The position numbers and the translations under genes were made by a program. Of a stretch of DNA of 64,000 bases, positions 18,251 through 27,924 are shown piece by piece. Where the stretch lies: the NCBI RefSeq assembly GCF_010747415.1, contig NZ_JAAGNZ010000001.1, forward strand, positions 2,542,001-2,606,000, in the 5' to 3' direction. The first letter of the stretch is position 1; the number at the start of each line of letters is the position of its first letter. This stretch comes from Spirosoma agri. Its GTDB lineage: Bacteria > Bacteroidota > Bacteroidia > Cytophagales > Spirosomataceae. Under the pieces are notes generated by a model. That model searched no databases and was not told the DNA's origin. It saw only the letters and a program-made list of their open reading frames with translations.

Positions 18251-19924
18251 TTATTTCAGGCTTGGCGCGGCTCGTTGTTTTAAAATTTCACGAGCATTTT
18301 TGAGAGCACTGGCCGATGGATTATTACCGCCGATCATCTGGGCAATTTCGTTGACCCGCTCGTCAAAGGTAAGCTTTTTGATGCGACTAACCGTTTTGGA
18401 CGCCGAGTGATCTTTATACACGAAATAATGAGCGTTCCCCTGTCCGGCAATCTGGTGCAGGTGCGTTATGGCAATGATCTGGTGGCTATGCGCCATATCC
18501 CGCATCATGTTACCCATTTTTATCGCGATCTCCCCGGAAACACCCGTATCGATTTCGTCGAAAATAATGGTTGGAAGCGATCGTTTACTGGCCAGAATGT
18601 ATTTGATCGCCATCATCAATCGGGAGAATTCGCCACCAGACGCTACGTTCTTCAGCTGTTGCGGTTTAACACCCTTGTTCGCACTGAACAGAAACGAAAT
18701 TGTGTCGATGCCCGTCGGTGTTGGCTTGCCTGTTTCGGACTGAACTTTCAGCGACGCATTGGGCATCCCGAGTTCTTTCAGCAAACCGCCAATCTCGGTC
18801 TCGATGGGATGAAGGACCGATTGCCGGGTTTCCGACAGGGTCTGGCCACTGATCTGCAGCTGTTCACGGGCCGCATCCGCCTGCGCCTTCGCGTCGGCAA
18901 GCACATCGTCTAGGTTGAGCACCTTGCTGACTTTCTGCTCCAGGTCGTTGCGTAAGGCGATGAGGCCAGCAACGTTTTTGACCAGGTGTTTCGTCTGAAG
19001 CTGGTAGAGCAAATTTAGTCGTTCACGGATCGTTTCCGCGCGGGCATCGTCAATGTCAACATTATCCTGCTCCGTGCTTATCTCATCGGCCAGATCCCGT
19101 AATTCGATCAGACTGCTCTGGGCTCGTTGCAGCAACTGCTCATACTGATCGGATAGCTTGCTGATATAGGTGAGATTGCCAACCGTACCTTTCAAAAAGT
19201 CAATGACCGACTGCTCCGCGTTGTCCAGATACCCGTAGGCCAATTGCAGCCGCTCTTTGATCTCTTCGGCATTTTCGAGAATGTTCAGTTCCTGCTCCAG
19301 TGACTCCTGTTCATCGGGTTGCAGTTGCGCTTTCGTTAATTCTTCGTACAGAAAATTGTTATAATCGAACTCTTTTCGCATGGCCGAAGCCTCGGATAAA
19401 AGTTGATCGTAAACTCCTTTCTTCGTACGGTAGTTTTGATAATCAAGCCGATAGTGCCGGAGAAGATTGTCGTCCTGTGCGTAGGTATCGACGATTTCCA
19501 GTTGATATTCGTTGGAGCCGAGCAGGACAGAATCGTGCTGCGAGTGAACGTCCATCAACTGGCTGGTCACTCGCCGTAATGTTTCCAGATTTACGGGGGT
19601 GTCGTTAACGAAGGCACGCGACTTACCGCTGACACCAATCTCCCGCCGGACAATGCAGGTATCGGAATAATCTAATTCCTCGTCGTCGAAGATTTGCTCA
19701 ATCAAATACCCCGATACCCCAAACATTCCCTCGATGATGCATTTCTGTTCGGGGTTATAAAGGACTCGGGTGTCGGCCCGGTTGCCCATCAGTAAGCCAA
19801 TAGCTCCCAGCATAATCGACTTCCCCGCGCCCGTTTCGCCCGTAACAATATTCAGTTCACGGTCGGGGGTAAGCTCAAGTTGATCGATCAGGGCGTAATT
19901 TTTAATCAGTAAATGCGATAGCAT
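18251..19924 (-). CDS. recN: DNA repair protein RecN
   Basis: SMC-like ATPase acting in double-strand break repair. The ATG at 19924 gives MLSHLLIKNYALIDQLEL, the family start; the frame stays open upstream but that part is not conserved in character. 557 residues. Walker A is GETGAGKS. A long coiled coil fills about residues 150-370. The signature NVASGGEFSRLMMAIK and Walker B LPTIIFDEIDTGVSGEIA are in the C-terminal third. It is the last gene of the bamD-rpoZ-coaBC-porD-recN run, with about 155 nt between porD and this start. Confidence 0.97.
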   Translation of the reverse strand: MLSHLLIKNYALIDQLELTPDRELNIVTGETGAGKSIMLGAIGLLMGNRADTRVLYNPEQKCIIEGMFGVSGYLIEQIFDDEELDYSDTCIVRREIGVSGKSRAFVNDTPVNLETLRRVTSQLMDVHSQHDSVLLGSNEYQLEIVDTYAQDDNLLRHYRLDYQNYRTKKGVYDQLLSEASAMRKEFDYNNFLYEELTKAQLQPDEQESLEQELNILENAEEIKERLQLAYGYLDNAEQSVIDFLKGTVGNLTYISKLSDQYEQLLQRAQSSLIELRDLADEISTEQDNVDIDDARAETIRERLNLLYQLQTKHLVKNVAGLIALRNDLEQKVSKVLNLDDVLADAKAQADAAREQLQISGQTLSETRQSVLHPIETEIGGLLKELGMPNASLKVQSETGKPTPTGIDTISFLFSANKGVKPQQLKNVASGGEFSRLMMAIKYILASKRSLPTIIFDEIDTGVSGEIAIKMGNMMRDMAHSHQIIAITHLHQIAGQGNAHYFVYKDHSASKTVSRIKKLTFDERVNEIAQMIGGNNPSASALKNAREILKQRAAPSLK

Positions 19925-20080
19925 AGATGAAGCTCTTACGTAACTAACAATGCCGGTTGATGAGCGGTTCAAAAATGGGCGCAGTTTGTCCATATCTGGT
20001 AGCCAACTTTTGCGGGCTGCCGTAATGAAGCGAACGGTACGCGCGTAGTTGACTACCAACCATTAGCGGCTGGCTGACCG

Positions 20081-20995
20081 TCACTGACCCGCTGCCACCA
20101 ATTTACGATACGCTTCAGTCTTGCCCGGGTCCAGATAGGACAGTAACTCGAATGCCTGTTTGCGTTCGGTCGGGGTTCCTTCGTAGAGAATATTCAGCAA
20201 TTCCTGCGACTTGGCATCGAAGAACGAGTTGATTAGGACCGAGTTGGGAAGCTGCAAGCCAATGGTCCGGATTGCCGTTAGCATGGCAAGGGTCTGTTTA
20301 CGAACCTGCACGGGATTTGACGCGAATACATCCAGTCCGAGCCGGTGATAGGTGTAAAGCCCATCGCGGAAAGGGAGCAACTGTTGATTCTGAAGGTTCT
20401 CGACAAGCCAGTACCGGTTTCGACGGTCTCCCCCCGTTTGCCAGGCACCATTGGGTGACCCCTGCTGGGCCAGATTCATGATGGTAAACGCCCGCTGAAT
20501 AAACGGACTTCCACCGCGTTTGCTGAATGTGTCGTAATCTACGGCCAGAATGACGTTGGCGTAGAAGGCCAGTAACGAAGTCAAATCGTCGGAGAATTGA
20601 TTTTCCCGGTAATAGACGGGCGTAGTGGGTAAGTAGACGAAGTTAAAGGACCGATCAACGTAGCTAAAAGTCGTCGTTTCGTAGTTGGTACCATAGACCG
20701 GGCGCGTAACCACAATCTGGGCTGTTGCCTCAAAGGCACCCTGTGTCAATGACTTGATCAGGTTAATGTTCATCGAACAGTTAATGCGTTCAGAAACCGT
20801 GAACTGGTCATTGCTCCAGCGCCGGTTGTTCATGAACTCCGTGATGATACCCTTCAGTTGATTAACGTAGGAGAAGTCCGTTTTTTGCTGAGCGAACAAC
20901 TGGTCAGAGTTGATCGTGACCTGACAATTCAGCTCTTGCGCCTGTGCTGAACACAAACAGCCAAGGAGGCTTATTACTAGTACTAGTCGTTTCAT
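20081..20995 (-). CDS. porD: PorD-like protein (DUF4835), type IX secretion-associated
   Basis: 304 residues with a signal peptide (LVLVISLLGCLCSAQA) and mature start QELNCQVTINSDQLFAQQKTD. The block FMNNRRWSNDQFTVSERINC is typical of the DUF4835 family, which database annotation commonly calls PorD and links to T9SS; its biochemical role is not settled. The start overlaps the coaBC stop by 4 nt (ATGA). Neighbour order with coaBC and recN is conserved in Bacteroidota, in my recollection. Confidence 0.85.
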   Translation of the reverse strand: MKRLVLVISLLGCLCSAQAQELNCQVTINSDQLFAQQKTDFSYVNQLKGIITEFMNNRRWSNDQFTVSERINCSMNINLIKSLTQGAFEATAQIVVTRPVYGTNYETTTFSYVDRSFNFVYLPTTPVYYRENQFSDDLTSLLAFYANVILAVDYDTFSKRGGSPFIQRAFTIMNLAQQGSPNGAWQTGGDRRNRYWLVENLQNQQLLPFRDGLYTYHRLGLDVFASNPVQVRKQTLAMLTAIRTIGLQLPNSVLINSFFDAKSQELLNILYEGTPTERKQAFELLSYLDPGKTEAYRKLVAAGQ

Positions 20996-22200
20996 GCCGA
21001 GAGCTTTTTTGCAATCAGATTCACTAGATCCCGTGCTACGTCGTCTTTTGTTTTCAACGCAAATTCGTGGATCTCTTCGTCTTTATCAATAACGGTAATT
21101 TTGTTGGTATCGTGTCCGAAGCCCGCTCCCTGATCGCGCAGGGAGTTTAGTACAATCCAGTCCAACTGCTTGGTATGAAGCTTTTTCAGAGCGTTCTCAC
21201 GTTCGTTATTCGTTTCTAATGCAAATCCCATCAGCCATTGCCCTGGCCGTTTCTGACTGCCGAGTGTGGCTGCAATGTCGGTAGTTTTAGTGAGTTCGAG
21301 CGAAAATTGAGGCTCTTTTTTCTTGATCTTCTGGGCTGCTACATGAACGGGGGTGTAATCGGCGACAGCTGCGCTCAAGATGATTATTTCTGAGTTGACA
21401 AATGCATCCTGCGAAGCCTCGAACATATCGCGCGCGGATCGAACGTCAACCCGACGGACAGTAGGGTGGGGTACTGGCAGACCCGTTGGACCGCTCACTA
21501 ACGTAACATGGGCACCCGCCTGAGCAAAAGTACGGGCAATCGCGTAACCCATCTTGCCCGACGAATGGTTGCTGATAAAACGCACCGGATCAATAGCTTC
21601 CTGCGTCGGACCTGCTGTGACAAGGACCTGTTTCCCGGCCAGAACGCGGGTTTGGGCGTCCTGTGTAAAATAGTCGGTCAGCACATGCATAATATCCTCT
21701 GGTTCGGCCAGACGCCCTTCACCCACTAAGCCGCTGGCCAGTTCGCCGTGCGCTGCCCGGATAATGTGATTACCGAATGATTCGAGCCGGTGCAGATTCT
21801 CGACCGTAGTGGCATGACGGTACATGTCTAGATCCATGGCTGGCGCAAAAAAGACCGGGCATTTGGCTGATAAATAGACTGCCGACAGCAAATCGTCGCA
21901 GAAACCGTGTGCGCAACGGGAGAGCGTGTGCGCCGATGCGGGAGCAATGATGAGCAAATCGGCCCACAGACCAAGCTCGACATGATTGTTCCAGCTACCA
22001 TTCTTATCGTTGACAAAGGCAGACAGAACGGGCCGCTTTGAGAGCGTTGCCAGCGTCAGGGGCGTAATAAACTCCTGCGCTGATTCGGTCATAATAACCT
22101 GAACGTCGGCCCCTGCTTTGACGAGCAGGCGTACCAGCAGCGCCGATTTATACGCGGATATACTACCCGATACGCCCAGAAGAATTCGTTTTCCGTTCAC
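20992..22200 (-). CDS. coaBC: Bifunctional phosphopantothenoylcysteine decarboxylase / phosphopantothenate-cysteine ligase
   Basis: Carries out two consecutive steps of coenzyme A synthesis. 402 residues from a GTG start. The N-terminal flavin decarboxylase half (to about residue 185) has [16 protein letters not shown], the catalytic His in [20 protein letters not shown], the Cys-containing substrate flap [14 protein letters not shown], and PAMDLDMY. The ligase half starts with [20 protein letters not shown], has [11 protein letters not shown], and the lysine motif [16 protein letters not shown]. It is coupled to porD downstream; rpoZ lies upstream beyond a probable terminator. Confidence 0.96.
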   Translation of the reverse strand: MNGKRILLGVSGSISAYKSALLVRLLVKAGADVQVIMTESAQEFITPLTLATLSKRPVLSAFVNDKNGSWNNHVELGLWADLLIIAPASAHTLSRCAHGFCDDLLSAVYLSAKCPVFFAPAMDLDMYRHATTVENLHRLESFGNHIIRAAHGELASGLVGEGRLAEPEDIMHVLTDYFTQDAQTRVLAGKQVLVTAGPTQEAIDPVRFISNHSSGKMGYAIARTFAQAGAHVTLVSGPTGLPVPHPTVRRVDVRSARDMFEASQDAFVNSEIIILSAAVADYTPVHVAAQKIKKKEPQFSLELTKTTDIAATLGSQKRPGQWLMGFALETNNERENALKKLHTKQLDWIVLNSLRDQGAGFGHDTNKITVIDKDEEIHEFALKTKDDVARDLVNLIAKKLSA

Positions 22201-22250
22201 AAGGGAATGTCTTGAAGTAGCGGAGTTTTATTGGCCACTAAGGTACAAAC

Positions 22251-22283
22251 CAAAAAACCGCACGGCAAACATACCGCACGGTT
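22251..22283 (-). terminator. Probable intrinsic terminator between rpoZ and coaBC
   Basis: On the minus strand AACCG-TG-CGG is paired with CCG-TG-CGGTT around an 8-nt loop, followed by a run of T (TTTTTT). The stem has a 2x2 internal mismatch, so termination may be partial. Confidence 0.5.
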
Positions 22284-22309
22284 ATGGAAAAAGTATCGAC
22301 AATGCCTGC

Positions 22310-22624
22310 TTATTGCTGAGCGTCTTCGTCGTTATAACGCCAGTAAACTTTGCCCTCCAGAAATTCATCGGTAGCAATAGACGTCGGCTTCGGCATCCGC
22401 TCGTAGAACTTCGAGATTTCGATCTGTTCCCGGTTCTCAAAAACCTCTTCGAGGTTATCGACCGCCGATACGAACTCGGACAGCTTATTGCTCAGCTCTT
22501 CCTTGTTTTTAGCGGCAATCTGCCGGGCGCGCTTGGAAACGATTGAAACCGATTCGTATAGATTGCCTGTCTGAACAGCAATTTTGTCGTTGTCGCGGGT
22601 GATGATAGATTGATTCGTTGCCAT
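22310..22624 (-). CDS. rpoZ: RNA polymerase omega subunit (RpoZ / Rpb6 type)
   Basis: 104 residues. The omega/Rpb6 fold is indicated by TGNLYESVSIVSKRARQIAAKN followed by a helix (KEELSNKLSEFVSAVDNLEEVF) and the C-terminal KPTSIATDEFLEGKVYWR. Bacteroidota omega subunits are short and divergent like this one. It stabilises the beta-prime subunit of RNA polymerase. Position between bamD and coaBC is the order expected in this phylum. Confidence 0.88.
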   Translation of the reverse strand: MATNQSIITRDNDKIAVQTGNLYESVSIVSKRARQIAAKNKEELSNKLSEFVSAVDNLEEVFENREQIEISKFYERMPKPTSIATDEFLEGKVYWRYNDEDAQQ

Positions 22625-22715
22625 TTTTTCAGTTTTCGGTTTATGGTCTTCGGTTTATCTTTCGGGGGAGGCACCAGCGCATTGCATTGGCCAGCCGTCA
22701 ATCGAAACCCATGAA

Positions 22716-23609
22716 CTATTGATTCGCTGCCGTTACTTTAGCAGGGCGATTATTCGGATTTTTAAGTTTTTCGCGTTCTTGCTCCAGCTTTTCCAGACGT
22801 TCTATCTCTTTCTGGCTGGATTCGAACATGCGTTCGGCCTGTTTGACGAACTTGCTGTTTGGATACCTGTCAATAAAGGCTTGGTAGTAACCAATTGCTT
22901 CCTGATACCGTTCCTTTTGCTTCGTTTCCAGACTGTTGTTGGCCAGGCTGTATTCCGCATCTACTTTTAGAAAAGCCAGCTCTTCATTGTATTCAGAATC
23001 CGGAAATTCCCGCTGAAAGTTATTGATCGAGATTACCGATGACTTGTAGGATGCGATGTTGAAGCCACTGGTTTTATAGTACAGCTTTGCTTTTTCGTAC
23101 GCTTTACGTTCCAGCTTTCCACGTAGTTCAAGAATGATTTTCGTGCACTCATCCCGGTATTTGCTATCTGGATAGGTGTTGATGAAATCCTGAAGTGCCG
23201 ACGTAGCGGTCAGCGTATTCGACTGGTCGAGGTTAAAAAGGGGCGTGTCTTTGTACAACGAATAGGCGTACATATACATAGCCTCCTGTGCGTACTCACT
23301 ACGGGCAAACGTCTCGTAGAACTTCTTAAACAGCGTGGCGCTGAGTAAATACTGCTGCTGATGGAATTGTGTATACGAGTGGTAGAACTGAGCCATCTCC
23401 GACTCCGTACTACCTTTCAAAACGGGGATCAATTCTTCGAACAACAGACCGGCATGATACCAGTCTTCTTTTTTGTAATACTGAACGGCTGCTTTATACT
23501 TTTCGTCGTCAGTACCGCTCTTCTGCAATTTTGCAAACGGACTACATGACCCGAGAAAAAACACCACCAAGACTCCCAGCAGACTTTTACTGATATGACG
23601 TTGTTGCAT
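22716..23609 (-). CDS. bamD: Outer-membrane assembly lipoprotein BamD
   Basis: TPR lipoprotein of the beta-barrel assembly machine. 297 residues. The signal peptide ends in a lipobox (VVFFLGSCSPF). TPR-like repeats include AAVQYYKKEDWYHAGLLFEE, FYETFARSEYAQEAMYMYAYS, FINTYPDSKYRDECTKI and YYQAFIDRYPNSKFVKQAER. The C-terminus is a charged coiled coil (KEIERLEKLEQEREKLK). A TATATTTG box lies at 23624-23617, only about 7 nt before the ATG, so the transcript may be nearly leaderless. Confidence 0.93.
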   Translation of the reverse strand: MQQRHISKSLLGVLVVFFLGSCSPFAKLQKSGTDDEKYKAAVQYYKKEDWYHAGLLFEELIPVLKGSTESEMAQFYHSYTQFHQQQYLLSATLFKKFYETFARSEYAQEAMYMYAYSLYKDTPLFNLDQSNTLTATSALQDFINTYPDSKYRDECTKIILELRGKLERKAYEKAKLYYKTSGFNIASYKSSVISINNFQREFPDSEYNEELAFLKVDAEYSLANNSLETKQKERYQEAIGYYQAFIDRYPNSKFVKQAERMFESSQKEIERLEKLEQEREKLKNPNNRPAKVTAANQ

Positions 23610-23616
23610 AAGGATG

Positions 23617-23624
23617 CAAATATA
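23617..23624 (-). promoter_or_regulatory. -7 box (TATATTTG) abutting the bamD start codon
   Basis: TATATTTGC on the minus strand ends 7 nt before the bamD ATG. A normal distance to the start site would put +1 at or within 3 nt of the ATG. No TTG is seen at the -33 distance. Confidence 0.35.
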
Positions 23625-23734
23625 CTAAAAAAATATGGGCTACACCGACCTAACGACGATGCAGCCCCCTATAGTACGGTAAAAGACCCTGTATTGATCC
23701 GGTTTACGAATTTTTAACAACCCAGTTCAGCCAA

Positions 23735-24391
23735 CTACTGGTGACGGACAAGCAGCTTCTTAGTGGCTACTTTTTTGCCATCGACAGAAAGTTGATAGAA
23801 ATAATAGCCAGTTGCCAGTTCGCGGGTTGCCACGTGAACCTTACGATCGTTCTGCTGCATATCGTATTCGGCTATCGGCGAACCCAGTATGTTCAACAAA
23901 ACCAGTTTGGCCTCATTAACTGGTCCCGTAATCTGATAATCAACCTGAGCCGATTCACTGGCCGGATTGGGATAGATGTTGGAAACCGTAATGCGATCGT
24001 TACTATACAGTAGGTCGTCAGCTTTAGGTTCCTGTTCGGCATTAGCACGAACTTCACCAGCTGAAGCAGACGTGTTGTCGGCAGAGGTCGGACGGGTAAC
24101 CGATTTCGTTGTTGGACGCGCGACAAGCAATGAGCGATAGTACTCGTTGATGGGCGCATTTTTGTGAATGGCCGTCGCCCGGTCAAGGCTTCCGGCTGTT
24201 ACCGGATGCGCCAGCGAAAATCGCTGGTTCGACAGGGCCGGGGTGGTTGGCTTCCGGCTTCCGGCGGTCCGCCCCAACTCCAACCGGCTACCCTTTCGGG
24301 CGTCGGAATCGCGTGGGGCGACCTGCGCCTTCAGCGGAGTGGTGGCCGTCAGAAGAACGGTCAGAAAACCAATAAGTATAGTTTGTTTCAT
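23735..24391 (-). CDS. T9SS type A sorting domain-containing secreted protein
   Basis: 218 residues with a signal peptide (ILIGFLTVLLTATTPLKAQ). The middle part (about 25-130) is low-complexity, rich in Thr, Ala and Arg. Residues about 135-218 are a type A sorting domain: TVSNIYPNPASESAQVDYQI, then NILGSPIAEYDM and a closing GYYFYQLSVDGKKVATKKLLVRH. The sorting domain marks it for T9SS export. No enzymatic domain is present, so it may be a structural or surface protein. A good promoter lies at 24425-24455. Confidence 0.9.
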   Translation of the reverse strand: MKQTILIGFLTVLLTATTPLKAQVAPRDSDARKGSRLELGRTAGSRKPTTPALSNQRFSLAHPVTAGSLDRATAIHKNAPINEYYRSLLVARPTTKSVTRPTSADNTSASAGEVRANAEQEPKADDLLYSNDRITVSNIYPNPASESAQVDYQITGPVNEAKLVLLNILGSPIAEYDMQQNDRKVHVATRELATGYYFYQLSVDGKKVATKKLLVRHQ

Positions 24392-24424
24392 ATAAATCTA
24401 CTTCAGGTACACTTGTACTCACCG

Positions 24425-24455
24425 CAAACGTATCTATGTTAAAAGACAAAGTCAA
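24425..24455 (-). promoter_or_regulatory. Promoter for the T9SS cargo gene
   Basis: On the minus strand TTG (24455-24453), 20 nt, then TACGTTTG (24432-24425). Expected leader about 27 nt. Confidence 0.6.
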
Positions 24456-24486
24456 CGGGGCACTGTCTAAAAAATTGTTAAATCGA

Positions 24487-26277
24487 CTATTTATTACCCT
24501 TTAAGACGGGTTTTTTAGCTAAAGGTTTCGATGAAGTCCTGATTTTTAATGGTTTTTTATTCCCTGGCTTCGAAACGGGTGGGATTTCGGTCCATAAAAC
24601 CTGCCCTTTCGTTGGTTTTTCGGCTTCCCGCCAGCTAAATCCGTCGAGCTCCTTATCCTCATCGGTAAGTTCTTTCGGTGGAATTAACTGCGCATCCGGA
24701 CGACCATAAAAACGAATACGCCCAACCTTGGTATCGATAAACTCAATATTCATCCGACTACACTCCACGTGGTTCAGCCCAATCATTTTGTTATTATCAT
24801 CGACAGCGTAATAAATACTTTGCCCGTTCCCTTCCACAAGCACCCGATCCAGTGTGGTTTGTTCCTGCTGCGTAGCGGTTGTTGCGGCTGGTGACGTTTC
24901 TTTTACCAATACGTTGCGGGGAGGGGTGTTCGTTGCAGTGGCCGACAAACGGGATGCCGAAAGGGTTCCGGAAGCAGGTTTCGACGGCTTTATCGATACC
25001 AGTTTGGTGGCAAAAAACGCGGTGATCGTACGGCCCTTCACCTGGTTGAAATTCTTCAGCGTATCCAGGGAGATTACGAATGATTTTCCGCGCAGAAACA
25101 TCGTATTGATTACGTTGTTTTTCAATAAGGCCCGCATTGAATCCGCTTCCATCTGGTATTTATTCTGGCTCCAGACGATAGGGTTTTTATAAAAATAAAT
25201 GGTCGAGTCGGCCGTATTGTAGATCAGTGAATCACACTTGCTCTGTAGATCGGCCTTGTAAATAAAAACGTTTTTGTGCGCCAGCAGACGCCGTGTATTC
25301 GTTGCTTTGTCATCGTACGAAAAGAGGGTATCGGCCCGCAAAAAAAGTGTATCCTTCGTCGTTTCATTGGCCAGACTTTTAGCCACCGGATGACCAGTTA
25401 CGCGCGAAATGCCGGCCTTCCCGTTATAGCGAACATGATCACCCAGAATAATGGCTTTCCGGTCTTTCGCCACCATGATGACGTTCCCTTTGGCAATGCC
25501 CAATTCTGAACTGTTGTCATAATATAGGGAATCGCCGGTGATGCGGTACTTGGGTGTCTCGACCGTGGCCCGGCGCTGAAAATTGGAGATGCTCGTCGTT
25601 GTGTTGTACTGCCCGGCGATCGAGGTCAAAACGCCGTCTTTGTTGACAATCCGGGTCGGACCCTGAAAGGTAGCAATGCGACTGAGTGAATTATAGAGCA
25701 ATGAATCGGCGGTAAGCGTACCTTTGGGATTGACTAACCGAACGTTTTGTCGGAAGGTAAACAGCTTGCTGCGGGTGTCGTAATAACCCTCGCGGCTGGT
25801 CAGGACGTTTTCTTTGTCGACGATGCGGCCTGGGACGGGATAGTGGGCAATGCCGGACAGCATGTCATAGTCGAGCTGCCGAGTGGTCAGCGTCATTTTT
25901 CGGTCCTGCATGATAACGCGTCCCCGAACGTTGGCCTGCCGGGTGTTGCCATAATAAAACATGGTATCACCCCGAACGCTGATGGTGTCGCCCTGGATCA
26001 TCCGGACATTACCGTAGGCTTCAATAACGTTGGTGGTCGCATTTTGTATGGCAAGGTCACAATACATGAGCACGCCCTTTTGCCGGAAGCGAACATTATT
26101 GTAAATTTTCCGAACGACCTGACCGGGTGTGTTGATCCCAACCAGACTATCGGCGTGAAGCAACTCAACCCTGTCTGCCACTGGTGACCCGCCAATCTGC
26201 GCCAGTGCAGGAGCGGACGCCAGCAGTGAACCGAACAGCGTAACAAAAGAAAGAAAGCGAACGAACTGACGAAACAT
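24487..26277 (-). CDS. OstA/LptA-like LPS transport protein
   Basis: 596 residues with a signal peptide (FLSFVTLFGSLLASAPALAQ). The protein is built of repeated short beta modules typical of the OstA jellyroll: VRFRQKGVLMYCDLAIQ, VRMIQGDTISVRGDTMFYYG, VRLVNPKGTLTADSLLYNS and others, down to about residue 430. The C-terminal part is basic and Pro/Lys rich. The family is the large Bacteroidota OstA-like protein, thought to act in the LPS bridge like LptA, possibly with LptC (this window, 15957). The start is 32 nt from the divergent tilS; a TAGTTTTG box lies 4 nt before the ATG. Confidence 0.85.
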   Translation of the reverse strand: MFRQFVRFLSFVTLFGSLLASAPALAQIGGSPVADRVELLHADSLVGINTPGQVVRKIYNNVRFRQKGVLMYCDLAIQNATTNVIEAYGNVRMIQGDTISVRGDTMFYYGNTRQANVRGRVIMQDRKMTLTTRQLDYDMLSGIAHYPVPGRIVDKENVLTSREGYYDTRSKLFTFRQNVRLVNPKGTLTADSLLYNSLSRIATFQGPTRIVNKDGVLTSIAGQYNTTTSISNFQRRATVETPKYRITGDSLYYDNSSELGIAKGNVIMVAKDRKAIILGDHVRYNGKAGISRVTGHPVAKSLANETTKDTLFLRADTLFSYDDKATNTRRLLAHKNVFIYKADLQSKCDSLIYNTADSTIYFYKNPIVWSQNKYQMEADSMRALLKNNVINTMFLRGKSFVISLDTLKNFNQVKGRTITAFFATKLVSIKPSKPASGTLSASRLSATATNTPPRNVLVKETSPAATTATQQEQTTLDRVLVEGNGQSIYYAVDDNNKMIGLNHVECSRMNIEFIDTKVGRIRFYGRPDAQLIPPKELTDEDKELDGFSWREAEKPTKGQVLWTEIPPVSKPGNKKPLKIRTSSKPLAKKPVLKGNK

Positions 26278-26281
26278 GGGG

Positions 26282-26289
26282 CAAAACTA
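26282..26289 (-). promoter_or_regulatory. -7 box (TAGTTTTG) abutting the OstA-like start codon
   Basis: TAGTTTTGC on the minus strand ends 4 nt before the ATG at 26277, predicting a leaderless or nearly leaderless mRNA. No -33 TTG is apparent. Confidence 0.35.
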
Positions 26290-26309
26290 CGGCTTAGTAC
26301 CGGACGCAG

Positions 26310-27701
26310 ATGGTTGAACAGGAATTTTTAGGATATATTAACGAGAATCGATTATTCGGTTCAATGGACCGCGTATTGCTGGCCGTGAGTGGCGGACTGG
26401 ATTCGATGGTAATGACCGAGTTGTTCTATCGAACAAATCAGTTGTTTGCCATGGCTCATGTCAACTTTAGCCTGCGCGGAGCCGAATCGGATGCCGATGC
26501 CGTTTTCGTTCAGAACAAGGCTGAGCAATACGGGGTTCCGTTCCATCTGATCCGTTTTGATACGGCGGCCATAGCGGCAGAGCGGGGCATTTCCATTCAG
26601 ATGGCGGCCCGCGATCTGCGGTACTCCTGGTTTGCTGATCTATGCCGACAACAGGGTTATGCGTGTCTGGCAACCGCGCATCACAAAAACGACGTACTGG
26701 AAACGCTGTTGCTGAACTTGACACGGGGCACTGGCTTGGCCGGATTGCACGGAATCGCACCAAAACAGGAGCGTTCGGACTCTGCCGTGCTGGTCCGTCC
26801 GGTCCTCTTCGCCACGCGGTCCCAACTAGCTGAGTATGCTCGTGTGCATGCGCTTCCGTACCGGGAAGATAGTTCGAACGCAGACGATAAGTACGCCAGA
26901 AACCGACTACGCCATCACGTTGTACCCGTGCTGAATGAGCTTAATCCGGGATTATGGCAAACACTACCCCGAACGGTTGAGCGACTTCGGGCCGCCGAAA
27001 CGCTCGTTGACACTGAACTCGCTCGCTCTTGGACCGAAGTAGTGGTGCAACATGGACAGTCCGTATTTTTGCCCGCTGCCAAACTGCTGATACTACCTGA
27101 AGTGACGTTTCGGCTGGCTGCGTGGCTGAAACCCTTTGGCTTCGGTGAAGAGCAGACGAACCAGATGCTCGACTCCTTGAGCCGGTCCGTTGGCCAGGTA
27201 TTTGCATCACCAACGCATCAAATAACCCACGATCGGCTTGCCGATGGCAATACGGGTTTGCTACTGGAATCCCTTCAGGCTGTTCCTAAGTATGAAGTTA
27301 CGTTGACAGACTGGCCCGATATGCCCATAGACGTAGCTGGTCAGTTCACGCTCACCATTGATGTCGTTGATAAACCGATTGATTTTCGACCACCGGTTGA
27401 TTCCCGAATCGCGTTCCTGGATGCCGAACGGTTGACCTTTCCGCTCATAATACGACCCTGGAAGCAGGGCGACCGCTTTCGTCCGCTGGGATTGAGGGGT
27501 CATAAATTGATCAGCGATCTGTTGAACGATATGAAGTTGACCCGGTCTGAACGCCAGCATACCGTAGTGCTGCTGTGCGAAAGCCAGATTGCCTGGGTTA
27601 TTGGCCGCCGGATTGCTCATGCGTTTCGCGTAACGCAGCAGACCCGCCATATCGCAAAAATTGAGTTTCATGCGTCCCGCCTGTATCCAAAAAGCACTTA
27701 A
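26310..27701 (+). CDS. tilS: tRNA(Ile)-lysidine synthetase
   Basis: Modifies the wobble cytidine of tRNA-Ile(CAU) to lysidine. 463 residues. The ATP-pyrophosphatase P-loop is LLAVSGGLDSMVMTELF at about residues 24-40. Other N-domain motifs are AHVNFSLRGAESDADAVFV, the TAHHKNDVLETLLLNLTRGTG block, and PLREDSSN-like YREDSSNADDKYARNRLRH. The C-terminal domain has IRPWKQGDRFRPLGLRGHK. Divergent from the OstA-like gene. Confidence 0.96.
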   Translation: MVEQEFLGYINENRLFGSMDRVLLAVSGGLDSMVMTELFYRTNQLFAMAHVNFSLRGAESDADAVFVQNKAEQYGVPFHLIRFDTAAIAAERGISIQMAARDLRYSWFADLCRQQGYACLATAHHKNDVLETLLLNLTRGTGLAGLHGIAPKQERSDSAVLVRPVLFATRSQLAEYARVHALPYREDSSNADDKYARNRLRHHVVPVLNELNPGLWQTLPRTVERLRAAETLVDTELARSWTEVVVQHGQSVFLPAAKLLILPEVTFRLAAWLKPFGFGEEQTNQMLDSLSRSVGQVFASPTHQITHDRLADGNTGLLLESLQAVPKYEVTLTDWPDMPIDVAGQFTLTIDVVDKPIDFRPPVDSRIAFLDAERLTFPLIIRPWKQGDRFRPLGLRGHKLISDLLNDMKLTRSERQHTVVLLCESQIAWVIGRRIAHAFRVTQQTRHIAKIEFHASRLYPKST

Positions 27702-27924
27702 ATAGTCTAACAAAGGGCAGAGGCATAATCATTGGCAAGCTGGCTGATTGGACTAAGAACAGATTTGTACGGCTGACTAAAAACGGGAAAATTGTACTTT
27801 TAATGTCGAAATCTTCACTTGGAGGTATCGAGTTACACGTTAAGTAATCCGGGCCTAATCTCTGGCATTTTATTTGATAGATTTGACAGAGGCCCAACCA
27901 ACGTATTTTAACCCACTAATTTCC

